A stretch of DNA of 64,000 nucleotides from Marinobacterium iners (GTDB taxonomy: Bacteria; Pseudomonadota; Gammaproteobacteria; Pseudomonadales; Balneatricaceae). Location: the NCBI RefSeq assembly GCF_017310015.1, contig NZ_CP022297.1, positions 992,001 to 1,056,000 of the forward strand. The letters run 5' to 3'. A program made the translations under genes and the position numbers. The notes below the pieces were generated by a model. It saw only the letters and a program-made list of their open reading frames with translations, had not been told where the DNA came from and searched no databases. This document shows, one piece after another, positions 16,357-24,887 of this stretch. Numbering within the stretch: the stretch's first letter is position 1; every line of letters starts with the position of its first letter.

Positions 16357-17331
16357 TTAACGGCGGTACTTGATGGTTTCGGAAGGTAATTCACCGAACA
16401 TCTCTCGGTACTCTGATGAGAATCGACCCAAGTGTGTGAAGCCGTAATCGAGAGCAGCCTGAGTTACGTTACGTAATTTTGTATTTCTAACCAATTCCTC
16501 ACGTAAATTTTTCATCTTTGCTTTTCTTATATAGCGCTTTGGAGTCAGACCAAAGTATTTTGAAAACTGATTATAAACGGTACGTATGCTGACGTTGCTG
16601 GCTTTTGCCATCGCGTGTACATCGATATCATCCTTAATATTAACATCTATATAAGTGAGCAGTTTGAAGAAGCTCCTATCCATCTGGGAACTACCCATAT
16701 TATGAATTTTAATCATGCCGCTGAACTGCTGCAGCAATTTGCTTATTAATATGTCTCTATATGGGCGCTGAAGAGTGTCTATATCTACTTTTACTTCATT
16801 GGCTTCTGTAAGTAGTGCATCAAGGAAACTGAGAAAGCATTTCGAATTATTAAGGTCAACCACTCTTCGGTCAAAACAAAAATCATCATGCGGTAATATA
16901 CCGATATGTTTTAAATATCCTTCTTTTAGTATCTCTACCGGTATCTTTATAATAATTTTTTCACAGTCATCTGAGTAAGATATATACATCCGTTCTTGTG
17001 GGTTTATCATCAAAGCTTGGCCGGGCCGCAACAGCAAACGTTGGTCATCATCATAATGCCAGCAGCACTGCCCACCGGTTACTACATGTAGGTGGTAAAC
17101 ATCAGATAGGCCCAGACAGCAAATCCTAACCTCATCACCATAACTAACGCGTGCAAGCCCCATGTCAGCAAAGACGCGATAGCTGAGTTTAGCGGAGAAG
17201 GTTCTGTTTTTTTTGTTTGTATTAATTATTTCAAGACGGTGCGTTCCGACGTGCTGGTTCATATACTCGGAAACCTTTAGTGGGTGTACGCCGTCAAAAA
17301 CCATTGTGTTATTTAGGACATCAAGAAGCAT
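16357..17331 (-). CDS. AraC/XylS-family transcriptional regulator
   Basis: A 324-residue regulator. The first 190 residues form an AraC-binding-like effector domain. The C-terminal pair of helix-turn-helix motifs is clear: 'HAMAKASNVSIRTVYNQFSK' and 'VTQAALDYGFTHLGRFSSEY', ending 'FGELPSET', the signature of the XylS/BenR/AntR group. Such proteins bind TGCA-N6-GGNTA boxes, which occur before benA, the porin gene and the iif operon here. It may be the benzoate-responsive activator, but it stands alone and the TRAP transporter downstream is another possible target. Its codon use is more A/T-rich than the ben genes. Confidence 0.85.
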   Translation of the reverse strand: MLLDVLNNTMVFDGVHPLKVSEYMNQHVGTHRLEIINTNKKNRTFSAKLSYRVFADMGLARVSYGDEVRICCLGLSDVYHLHVVTGGQCCWHYDDDQRLLLRPGQALMINPQERMYISYSDDCEKIIIKIPVEILKEGYLKHIGILPHDDFCFDRRVVDLNNSKCFLSFLDALLTEANEVKVDIDTLQRPYRDILISKLLQQFSGMIKIHNMGSSQMDRSFFKLLTYIDVNIKDDIDVHAMAKASNVSIRTVYNQFSKYFGLTPKRYIRKAKMKNLREELVRNTKLRNVTQAALDYGFTHLGRFSSEYREMFGELPSETIKYRR

Positions 17332-17757
17332 ATTATATACCTTTTTACTTATTATCCTAATTCTGTAGGGATCCAGACTGGATCGCCCAGCGCTCCTTAA
17401 ATAAACTGCTATTCAGAAAATATATCTATATCAGGCTATTGAACTGTCATCTTTGAGCAATTGGAATAACAATTTACACATATATAATCGCGACAGCAGC
17501 TGCGAAGGATCCCCATTCCTTAAGCTGAATTACTACGTCGACTTTGAGTTCTTCTAGAAAGCCATGTATAGGTATAATATCTCCTATGCTCTAATTCACC
17601 CTATAGGCATTGGGTGGTCTATAGAATCATGGTAGTTACCTGCAAGGCTCCTTTATATTGAGATTTCCACCTCTGCAGTGGAAGCGGAAATCTCATGAAG
17701 GTTATAGGGCCAAGGAAAAGGAGAAGCCAACGCAATGAGTACCAGAATACACCGGCT
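17332..17757. other. Intergenic region with inverted repeat
   Basis: About 425 bp without a supportable gene. Base composition is A/T-rich on the AraC side, where its promoter should lie. Near the right end GAGATTTCC (17660-17668) and GGAAATCTC (17686-17694) form a 9-bp inverted repeat with a nested CCAC/GTGG stem. This probably terminates the leftward TRAP operon. Confidence 0.45.
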
Positions 17758-19671
17758 TCATTTCAGCTCCAGAGATAAACCCCGTTTACCTGAACATCCC
17801 ATCACAATAAGTAGGACGATCAGCAGCAACCCAGCAGCACGTGTAATAAGAATAAAGTCATGACCCCCGATATTGGGGAGCAAAAGCAGTATCCCTGCTA
17901 GTGCAAATGCAAGTCGTCCTATGGGGCCCCGTTTATAGCCCAGATAGCCCACAAAGCCTACAGATACAGCCCAAACACCAGCAAGTGCACTAACCACAGC
18001 CAGTGCTATCTCGACTGTATCCCCAATCAGCAGGAGTGCAGGAGAAGAGACAAACAGGAAGGGCACGATGTAGGCAGTCCAACCCAGTCGCATGGAGGTA
18101 AATGCTGTCTTCATGGGGTCCGCCTTGGCAATGCTGGCGGCAAAAAAGGCACCTATCGCAATTGGTGGTGTAATCATGGACATCATGCCCATATAGAAAA
18201 TGAACAGATGTGCCGCTATTGGCTCTACACCAACCTGAACCAGTGAAGGTGCTACCAAAACTGCCAGCAACATATAGACGCCTACCGTCGGCATCCCCAT
18301 ACCCAACACAATACAAACTGCCGCCGAGATCAGCAGTAGCAAAAACAAGTTACCCTGCCCGAGCTCAACCAAAAAATATGTCAGCCCAAAACCAAGACCT
18401 GTCATGTTCAGAATGCCAATAATGAAGCCTGCAGCAGCACCAATCATGATGATATCAACGATTGAATGGCCGGTTTCGGCTAATGAGTCGCGCACATCCC
18501 CCAAAGTCATGCGCTTACCTTTGTAGCCTTTTGCAAGACCCACAATTAAAGCGCCCAATGCTCCCCAAAGTGCGGCAACTTCCGGGCGCGCATTGAAGAA
18601 AAAGAGTGCCCCAATAACTCCAGCGAACGGTATCACAAACACCCAACCTTGAGAAAAAACATCTTTTTTGGCTGGTATCAATGAAGGGTCGATTTTCTTT
18701 ATATGTTCTTTCGCAGCTTCCAGGTCAACTTGAATATAGAGCGCTGCATAATAAAGAATGGCTGGCACTAAGGCAGCCAGTACTACATCCGCGTAGCTAA
18801 TCTGAAGAAATTCAGCCATTAGAAAAGCGACAGCACCCATGACCGGTGGCATAATCTGCCCGCCGGTTGAGGCGACTGTTTCAATCGCCGCCGCCGTCTG
18901 GGGCTTAAAACCACCCTGTTTCATCATACGGATCGTTACCACGCCAGTAGCGACAATATTGGAGACCACTACACCTGATATTGAACCGAATAAAGCGGAG
19001 GCAATGGTAGCGATTTTGCCAGACCCGCCCTGTGAGCGTCCCATCAAGACAAGTGCCAGATCATTGAAAAAGTCCGCACCACCTGATCGCAGCAGGAGCT
19101 GCCCGAACAGTACGAAGCCGATAACAATTGTTGCAGCTACACTCAGTGTCAGCCCTAGCATACCATTTGTATCTACACCTAAGTACACCATCAGGCGCGT
19201 CATCTCGATTTCGCGAGTTTGCAACGGCCCTGACAATTGGTGACCCAGCATGGCAAAAGCAAGAAAGGCCAGCACGACTACTACCAGTGCTACACCTACG
19301 ACCCGGCGTAGACCTTCAAGGACAAGTACAAACAACACACTTGATATAATCAGGGCATCTATTGGCAAATCCAGTTGCCGCTCTACCAAGTCAGGGTATG
19401 CCACGGCCATGTAGCCGCCCGCAGAGAGCCCAACGAGACCGATGACACTATCGATACAGCGCCGTTTGAGTAAGGGTTGCGGTTTTAAAAATACCAAAGC
19501 CAGACTGGCGCCAAGGACAATCGACAAGTATTGCTCTGTATAAATTGAGAGTCCCAAGCGGCTGAATAGATCAGTGGCATAGGCAATCGCTGCGACTGCG
19601 ATAAAGGACCCAAGAAGGGTCCGGATCAGTGGCAGCGCAATAGGTTCTTTAACATGAGAACGAATGCTCAT
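17758..19671 (-). CDS. TRAP transporter permease, fused 4TM/12TM (TAXI type)
   Basis: A 637-residue inner-membrane protein in which the small (DctQ-like) and large (DctM-like) permease subunits are one chain, as is usual for TAXI-TRAP systems. The large-subunit core shows 'SGVVVSNIVATGVVTI', 'ASTGGQIMPPVMGAVAF' and 'GMGMPTVGVYMLL'. It follows its binding protein by 45 bp. Uptake is Na+- or H+-driven. The substrate is unknown; an organic acid is expected, and the aromatic setting suggests an aromatic or related carboxylate (inference). Confidence 0.88.
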   Translation of the reverse strand: MSIRSHVKEPIALPLIRTLLGSFIAVAAIAYATDLFSRLGLSIYTEQYLSIVLGASLALVFLKPQPLLKRRCIDSVIGLVGLSAGGYMAVAYPDLVERQLDLPIDALIISSVLFVLVLEGLRRVVGVALVVVVLAFLAFAMLGHQLSGPLQTREIEMTRLMVYLGVDTNGMLGLTLSVAATIVIGFVLFGQLLLRSGGADFFNDLALVLMGRSQGGSGKIATIASALFGSISGVVVSNIVATGVVTIRMMKQGGFKPQTAAAIETVASTGGQIMPPVMGAVAFLMAEFLQISYADVVLAALVPAILYYAALYIQVDLEAAKEHIKKIDPSLIPAKKDVFSQGWVFVIPFAGVIGALFFFNARPEVAALWGALGALIVGLAKGYKGKRMTLGDVRDSLAETGHSIVDIIMIGAAAGFIIGILNMTGLGFGLTYFLVELGQGNLFLLLLISAAVCIVLGMGMPTVGVYMLLAVLVAPSLVQVGVEPIAAHLFIFYMGMMSMITPPIAIGAFFAASIAKADPMKTAFTSMRLGWTAYIVPFLFVSSPALLLIGDTVEIALAVVSALAGVWAVSVGFVGYLGYKRGPIGRLAFALAGILLLLPNIGGHDFILITRAAGLLLIVLLIVMGCSGKRGLSLELK

Positions 19672-19716
19672 GATAGACCTCCAAAAGGCTCTGCAGTATT
19701 ACTTATTTTCAACAGC

Positions 19717-20679
19717 TTATTCTTCCAGCAGACCTTTTTCTTTAAAGTAACGCGATGCCCCTGGATGGTACTCAAGATCGGGGTAAACCTTGTACGGCTC
19801 CTCCACGGCAAGCTCACGAAAGCCGGGGAACAGTTTCACCAACTCGTCCTTATTTTCAAGAATGGCCGTTACGAGTTGGTATACTTTCTCCTCAGAAACA
19901 TCAGCACCAGCAACCAATACATTATCCCATGTTACCATTTCCATTGGGGATTCAAGCCCCGCTCGATGAGGTGCAGGTTTGACGACGGAGAAGTAGAAAG
20001 CGGGCCTAATGGCGGACATGGCTACCAAGGACTTTTCATCGGTTGCAACCGGGAGAAATTTAACACCACCAACCGAAGCATTTACTTCTGCCACTTTGGG
20101 GCCACCCACAGCGAAGAAAGTTGCATCCAATCTTCCTGAAGCAAGGTTATCTGCAGCACGGATCAAGTCAGGCACAGGAACTTGTTCAACGTCATCCCAT
20201 GTAAGACCTCCGGTCGCGAGCATCGCAGACATGTGTGAGCGACCCAGCGGGAACGCATTCCAACCAGCTGCGACACGCTTGCCAGCCAGGTCGGAAATGC
20301 TATCGATACCTGAATCCTTACGAACGAAAATGCCAATAGGCTGAGGACTGATCCGTAACACGACCCTCAGGTTGCTACGTGCCCGGTCTGTGTAATCGGC
20401 TTGCCCACGAGCTGCGACGATGACGTCATTGACATCATTGATCGCGAACTCGGCAAAACCTCGGTCAACCGCGTCCATCATTGCACGGTTACCACTAAAG
20501 GGCTGTACAACCACGTTAAGATTTTGCTTCGACCGCGCCACATTAGCGATCGATGTACTCATGGTGTTCCACACCGACCCCTGTGGTGGTGATGCGAACG
20601 AGAGCATCTGAGCAGATGCGAGTGCCGAACAGACTGAGAAAGACAACCCTGCGAAAAGGGAGATGGCGGTACGCTTCAT
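19717..20679 (-). CDS. TAXI-family TRAP solute-binding protein
   Basis: A 320-residue periplasmic binding protein. The signal peptide runs to 'SALASAQM'. The mature part has the TAXI pattern: 'SPPQGSVWNTMSTSIAN', 'VVQPFSGNRAMMDAVDRG' and 'ISDLAGKRVAAGWN'. It is the first gene of a two-gene operon with the fused permease and is divergent from the LysR gene at 20843, which likely controls it. Confidence 0.88.
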   Translation of the reverse strand: MKRTAISLFAGLSFSVCSALASAQMLSFASPPQGSVWNTMSTSIANVARSKQNLNVVVQPFSGNRAMMDAVDRGFAEFAINDVNDVIVAARGQADYTDRARSNLRVVLRISPQPIGIFVRKDSGIDSISDLAGKRVAAGWNAFPLGRSHMSAMLATGGLTWDDVEQVPVPDLIRAADNLASGRLDATFFAVGGPKVAEVNASVGGVKFLPVATDEKSLVAMSAIRPAFYFSVVKPAPHRAGLESPMEMVTWDNVLVAGADVSEEKVYQLVTAILENKDELVKLFPGFRELAVEEPYKVYPDLEYHPGASRYFKEKGLLEE

Positions 20680-20842
20680 AGCTATACTCCAGTTTACTTA
20701 TTGTTATGGGCTGGATTTCAAGGCGTCGTTGAGGCGGACGACCCTGAACATTTATGCGGGAACCACTATAGACTCGCACTTGATATTCAGATATATAATC
20801 ATGTTTATAGTATATATTCACGGAACTTATATCGGAAGGCTA

Positions 20843-21748
20843 ATGATTCGCTTGCAAGATATCGATTTGAACCTCTTGGTGGTTTTTCAGCTAATGTATC
20901 GGGAACGTAAAACCGGGGTAGTGGCAGAACAGCTGGGCCTGAGCCAACCAGCTGTGAGCAATGCACTCAAACGGTTGAGGAAGATGCTTAATGATGAATT
21001 ATTTGAGCGCACAGCAAGAGGGATGAGGCCAACTCCATTCGCTGACAGTATAGCTGAATCGATAAGTTATGCCCTTAGTGCTATACAGGAGGGGCTCAAC
21101 TACAACGATTGCTTCGATCCTGGCTCCAGTGATCGAGCGTTTTCAATCGCCATGACAGACTTGGGGGAAATGTATCTTCTACCACGACTGATGGCTTACC
21201 TTACAGAGCACGCTCCCAATATCTCATTGAGTACCGTCAGGGACAACGAAAGTGCCTTGAAAGACGATATGGAGATGGGTAATGTCGACTTGGCGATTGG
21301 GCTATTACCGCAGCTGGAGGCAGGTTTCTATCAGCGACGTCTTTTTGATCAACGATATGTTTGCCTGATGCGCCAAGGCCACCCACTGTCTGAAGGTGCG
21401 TTTACACTCGAAAAATTTTCGCAGGCTAGACACATTGTCATCGAAGCCCGTGGTACAGGACACGGGCGGGTTGAAAAGCAGCTTGCCCAGAGCGGGATCT
21501 CGCGGATTATCCGTTTGCGTTTGACACATTTCATGTCCGCCCCTTATATCGTGAGCGAGACAGATTTCATTGCGACAGTAACAGAAAAACTGGCACTACA
21601 AACCCAAAAGAGTCTTGGCTTAGTAGTGCGCACTCACCCCGTGGACATACATCCAGTTCAGATCAATCTGTTTTGGCATCGCAGATACCATCGTGATGCC
21701 GGTAATATCTGGTTACGCAACTTGATTTTTGAACTCTTTTCTGAGTAG
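20843..21748 (+). CDS. LysR-family transcriptional regulator
   Basis: A regulator of 301 residues if started at 20843 ('MIRLQDIDLNLLVVF'), the usual LysR opening, with GGAAGG just upstream. The open frame extends 60 codons further up but overlaps the divergent gene. The helix-turn-helix is 'TGVVAEQLGLSQPAVSNALK'. The effector domain resembles the NodD/NahR/LinR branch, whose members answer to aromatic compounds. It is divergent from the TAXI-TRAP operon and 424 bp before an FAD hydroxylase gene on its own strand; either could be its target. Confidence 0.88.
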   Translation: MIRLQDIDLNLLVVFQLMYRERKTGVVAEQLGLSQPAVSNALKRLRKMLNDELFERTARGMRPTPFADSIAESISYALSAIQEGLNYNDCFDPGSSDRAFSIAMTDLGEMYLLPRLMAYLTEHAPNISLSTVRDNESALKDDMEMGNVDLAIGLLPQLEAGFYQRRLFDQRYVCLMRQGHPLSEGAFTLEKFSQARHIVIEARGTGHGRVEKQLAQSGISRIIRLRLTHFMSAPYIVSETDFIATVTEKLALQTQKSLGLVVRTHPVDIHPVQINLFWHRRYHRDAGNIWLRNLIFELFSE

Positions 21749-22172
21749 TCATCATGTTATGCGTCAGACTAAGAAATCATTCCGAACTCTGCATGCAAAG
21801 GTTACAGACGGTATCAGCCAGCAGTTTACCACCTTTCACCTTCCTCCATTAGTGTCACATTTACAATTTGAGCTCCCGACCCCATTTGCTGACTTGGCAG
21901 GCCAGCTCTAGGTCGGGGCAGGCGCATTCAGCTTAATGCCTCATTGTTAATATTCACGCCAGTGATAATGGTTATATTGATTTGAATATTTACTTATATG
22001 TCGGCCTTCTCTATTTTCACTCAACACATCACCGTGGGGAGTGTGGTCAGGCAGACACTCACACAACAGCATGAGACGCTGCAACTCATCGGTCTCTGTT
22101 AAAAGCCCCTACATGATGTCATTCGCACTTTCTCAATTTTTGTCTACATCTAATAAGAAAGAGATGATCATT
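21749..22172. other. Intergenic region before the FAD hydroxylase
   Basis: About 420 bp. Several short frames are open but none has family resemblance. A small inverted repeat GCATT-N6-AATGC lies near 21924-21939. No clear promoter or operator was recognised. Confidence 0.4.
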
Positions 22173-23423
22173 ATGAATGAAAAAGAAATGAATAAAGTAC
22201 GCCGTATTGCTGTCGTTGGTGGCGGTATTGGCGGCCTAACCTTTGCGATTGCAATGCGTCACCATGGTATTGATGTCGATGTATATGAACAAGCAGATGA
22301 GTTGCGTGAGGTAGGTGCAGCGGTGGCTTTATCCGCTAACGCTACACGTTTCTATTATGATAAATGGGGTATGGGGGAGTCGTTCGAAGAGGCAGCGTTT
22401 GAAATCTCTGCCTTAATTTATCGAGATGGAAAGACCGGTCAAGAAATTGGCCGGCATGCAGGAGGGCAGGCATATAGAGAGCTTTTTGGCGCACCATATC
22501 TTGGTATTCACCGAGCTGAGCTGCAAAGAATTCTTTCTGCCAAGGTAGGTATGGACCGCATCCACTTGGGCAAGCGTTTGGAAAATATCGATGACACTGG
22601 TGAGCAGGTAGTGCTGCAGTTTAAAGATGGCAGCAAGGCGGAAGCGGATATCGTCATTGGTGCTGACGGGGTGCGTTCTACCGTACGAAACTTGATGCTG
22701 GGCTATGAAGATTACATCTATGCAGGATACACGGCATTTCGCGGGATTGTACCAATTGATAAGCTACCTAATATGCCTGATCCAACTGCAATTCAATTCT
22801 GGATGGGTGAGTCGGGCCACTGCCTCCACTACCCAATAGGTGGGGACAGAAAAGGGGATATCAACTTCTTTCTTGTTGAACGTACGCCGACGACATGGCC
22901 GTTAAACCGATCAACGGCACCAACAGAAGACGGTGAGCAGCTTCGTCTGTTTAAAGACTGGCACCCCGCACTTGTCGAGATGATTGCTTCAAATACTTTG
23001 AAGACAGTTAACGAACGATGGGGCATGGTATATCGCATGACCTTGGGCCGCTGGAGCAAAGGACGAGTAACACTGCTTGGCGATGCTGCACATTCACTGG
23101 TACCACATCATGGGCAGGGTGCTAACCAGTCGATTGAGGATGCAGTAGTTCTTGCAGACTGCATTGCCGCCGCTGGGTCTGAATCAATTGCTGAGACCTT
23201 CGAGCGTTACGAGCGTCTGCGTCGTGGTCGTGCACGTAAGGTTGTGTATGCGTCCGTAACTACAGGAGATATGTTGCACTTGCCACCCGGTGAAACCCGA
23301 GATCAGCGTGATGCGCGCCTTGCTTCACATAAAGCTATGTTGCATCACCTTGATTGGATTCATGGTTTCGACGCTGGTGATCTCAACGAGCCAAATGATC
23401 GCCAAGGTGGGACTTGGTTATAA
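22173..23423 (+). CDS. FAD-dependent aromatic hydroxylase (salicylate/3-hydroxybenzoate hydroxylase type)
   Basis: A class A flavoprotein monooxygenase of about 416 residues. The Rossmann motif is 'VVGGGIGGLTFAIAM', the middle FAD/NADPH motif is 'DIVIGADGVRSTVR' and the C-terminal FAD motif is 'GDAAHSLVPHHGQGANQSIED'. Such enzymes hydroxylate phenolic acids with NAD(P)H and O2. The start at 22173 fits family length; a longer frame opens at 22041. It stands alone between a LysR gene and a strong terminator. Salicylate 1-hydroxylase would yield catechol, fitting the window, but the substrate cannot be fixed from sequence. Confidence 0.8.
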   Translation: MNEKEMNKVRRIAVVGGGIGGLTFAIAMRHHGIDVDVYEQADELREVGAAVALSANATRFYYDKWGMGESFEEAAFEISALIYRDGKTGQEIGRHAGGQAYRELFGAPYLGIHRAELQRILSAKVGMDRIHLGKRLENIDDTGEQVVLQFKDGSKAEADIVIGADGVRSTVRNLMLGYEDYIYAGYTAFRGIVPIDKLPNMPDPTAIQFWMGESGHCLHYPIGGDRKGDINFFLVERTPTTWPLNRSTAPTEDGEQLRLFKDWHPALVEMIASNTLKTVNERWGMVYRMTLGRWSKGRVTLLGDAAHSLVPHHGQGANQSIEDAVVLADCIAAAGSESIAETFERYERLRRGRARKVVYASVTTGDMLHLPPGETRDQRDARLASHKAMLHHLDWIHGFDAGDLNEPNDRQGGTWL

Positions 23424-23474
23424 ATAAAGAGCGCTTTTAACACGGCATTTGAATGAAATAAAAAATTTTAAACG

Positions 23475-23514
23475 TGTGGCACAATTCCGCTTGTTTGAGC
23501 GGCATTGTGCCACA
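23475..23514 (+). terminator. Strong terminator hairpin after the FAD hydroxylase
   Basis: TGTGGCACAAT (23475-23485) pairs perfectly with ATTGTGCCACA (23504-23514), with an inner CCGCT/AGCGG stem. No U-tract follows. Confidence 0.7.
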
Positions 23515-23887
23515 GTAGAGGTAATTTCATTTGAGTTTATATGATGTTTCTATCTGTTCTAATTCTTGTTTTTCAATCTAAGGAAGCAATCAATTTCGCG
23601 GTATAAGATATACCCGCCGTTACACGTTTTTCGGCGTAGAGTGGATCTGTAAGTCACCTTCGCTGATAGCGAGCTCAGCGCACCAGAAAGGCTTATAGAG
23701 CTTGGTATGAAGCGGATTGATGGTTCTATTTCCTGTCCGGTGAGCGAGATGTTCGAGTAACAGCTGATGCCCTGTAAGTCGAAACTTCGAGACATGGAAG
23801 TTTTGCCGCTGCACGAATGGTTGTTATTAGCTGAACAGATCAAGGTTTTGCCAATCAAGGCGGAACCGAACAAAAAAAATCGTTGGT
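23515..23887. other. Unassigned stretch at a likely rearrangement junction
   Basis: About 370 bp with only short, unconvincing frames on both strands. It separates the hydroxylase terminator from a glutamine amidotransferase stub that begins abruptly, so it probably contains the junction where the front of that gene was lost. Confidence 0.45.
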
Positions 23888-24071
23888 AGCAAACGGTTCT
23901 GGGTACACCGTCTTGAACCTATTGGCGAAGTATATATCAAGGACTGTGAGATGAGCGTCGATTTTGGTGCTGTGATAACCCCTAATTATGTGGTGACCGT
24001 GATTGCCACCAAGCCATTGACAGACAATGGACATTGGCATCGATTGCAGGCCGGAGAGCTGGTGGTGTTCC
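23888..24071 (+). pseudogene. Class II glutamine amidotransferase (YafJ type), C-terminal stub, part 1
   Basis: From 23888 one frame reads the tail of a YafJ-like amidotransferase: 'RFWVHRLEPIG', 'ITPNYVVTVIATKPLTDN' and 'WHRLQAGELVVFR'. The matching E. coli region, recalled from memory, has the same 'TPNDVVTVIATQPLT' core. The catalytic N-terminal Cys domain is missing, so the gene was already truncated at its 5' side. The stub is then cut by the IS66 element at 24071 and continues at 26612 in the same frame. Confidence 0.75.
24064..24071. repeat. Target-site duplication, left copy (GGTGTTCC)
   Basis: GGTGTTCC before the element recurs at 26604-26611 after it. Eight bp is the duplication length of IS66 elements. 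Confidence 0.88.
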
Positions 24072-24155
24072 GTAAGCGCTAGAGAATCAGCACCTTTTTT
24101 CCAGCCACTAACCGCCGCACACTGATTCCATCGTCACCTACGCGAGGAATCAGTT

Positions 24156-24473
24156 ATGAACTCAGCCGAGCGCACACACTACTGGCAACAGTACATTGAA
24201 CACTGGCGCGATACCGGGCTATCCGGCGCTGCTTTCTGCAAACAGCAATCGCTGTCCTATCACCAGTTTGTCTATTGGCGCCGCAAGCTCGAAGGTACAG
24301 ATGATGCGACCGATACCGAGCGCTCACCAACACCCGGCTTTGCTCGCGTCACCCAGGTGGCCGCTTCACCGCTATCGGATGATCTGACCCTGAGGCTTCC
24401 GGGTGGCATGGCCATTACAGGCCTGCATGCCGGTAATGTTGACCTGCTCGGTGCAATCCTGAGGCAGCTCTGA
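24156..24473 (+). CDS. tnpA: IS66 accessory protein TnpA
   Basis: A 105-residue protein of the IS66 TnpA/IS3-OrfA-like group. 'YWQQYIEHWRDTGLSGAAFC' and 'LSYHQFVYWRRKL' form the helix-turn-helix region. Its stop overlaps the tnpB start (TGATG), as in other IS66 elements. Confidence 0.85.
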   Translation: MNSAERTHYWQQYIEHWRDTGLSGAAFCKQQSLSYHQFVYWRRKLEGTDDATDTERSPTPGFARVTQVAASPLSDDLTLRLPGGMAITGLHAGNVDLLGAILRQL

Positions 24474-24841
24474 TGAAACCGCGGTATCTGCGTCCCTCTC
24501 GGTCCATGCCCGAGATCTATCTGTACCGTGAGCCCATTGATTTTCGCAAGCAAGCCAATGGCCTGGCGGTGCTGATTGAGCAGGAGTTAGGGCGTAGCCC
24601 CTTCACTGGTGCCCTGTATGCGTTCACCAACCGGCAGCGTAACAAGATCAAGTGCCTGATGTGGGAAGACAACGGTTTTATCCTCTATTACAAGGCGCTG
24701 GCCGAAGAGAAATTCAAGTGGCCCAGCCCGGCTGATGAGCTCATGCCGTTGACCGGCGAACAGATCAACTGGTTGCTCGATGGTTATGACATCAGCCTGC
24801 TGCAAGGCCATAAAACCTTGCATTATGAGGCCGTTGGATAG
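24473..24841 (+). CDS. tnpB: IS66 accessory protein TnpB
   Basis: A 122-residue Orf2-like protein. The family signature 'IYLYREPIDFRKQANGLAVL' and 'TNRQRNKIKCLMWEDNGF' are complete. It is needed for transposition along with TnpA and TnpC. Confidence 0.9.
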   Translation: MKPRYLRPSRSMPEIYLYREPIDFRKQANGLAVLIEQELGRSPFTGALYAFTNRQRNKIKCLMWEDNGFILYYKALAEEKFKWPSPADELMPLTGEQINWLLDGYDISLLQGHKTLHYEAVG

Positions 24842-24887
24842 CGGGTTTTGGGTGCTTCAACTGGCTGTTTTTGATATAATTTTGCCC

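Noticed and set aside
23559..23873. 104-codon minus-strand frame near the yafJ stub
   Set aside because: Ser-rich product without domain; A/T-rich junction DNA.
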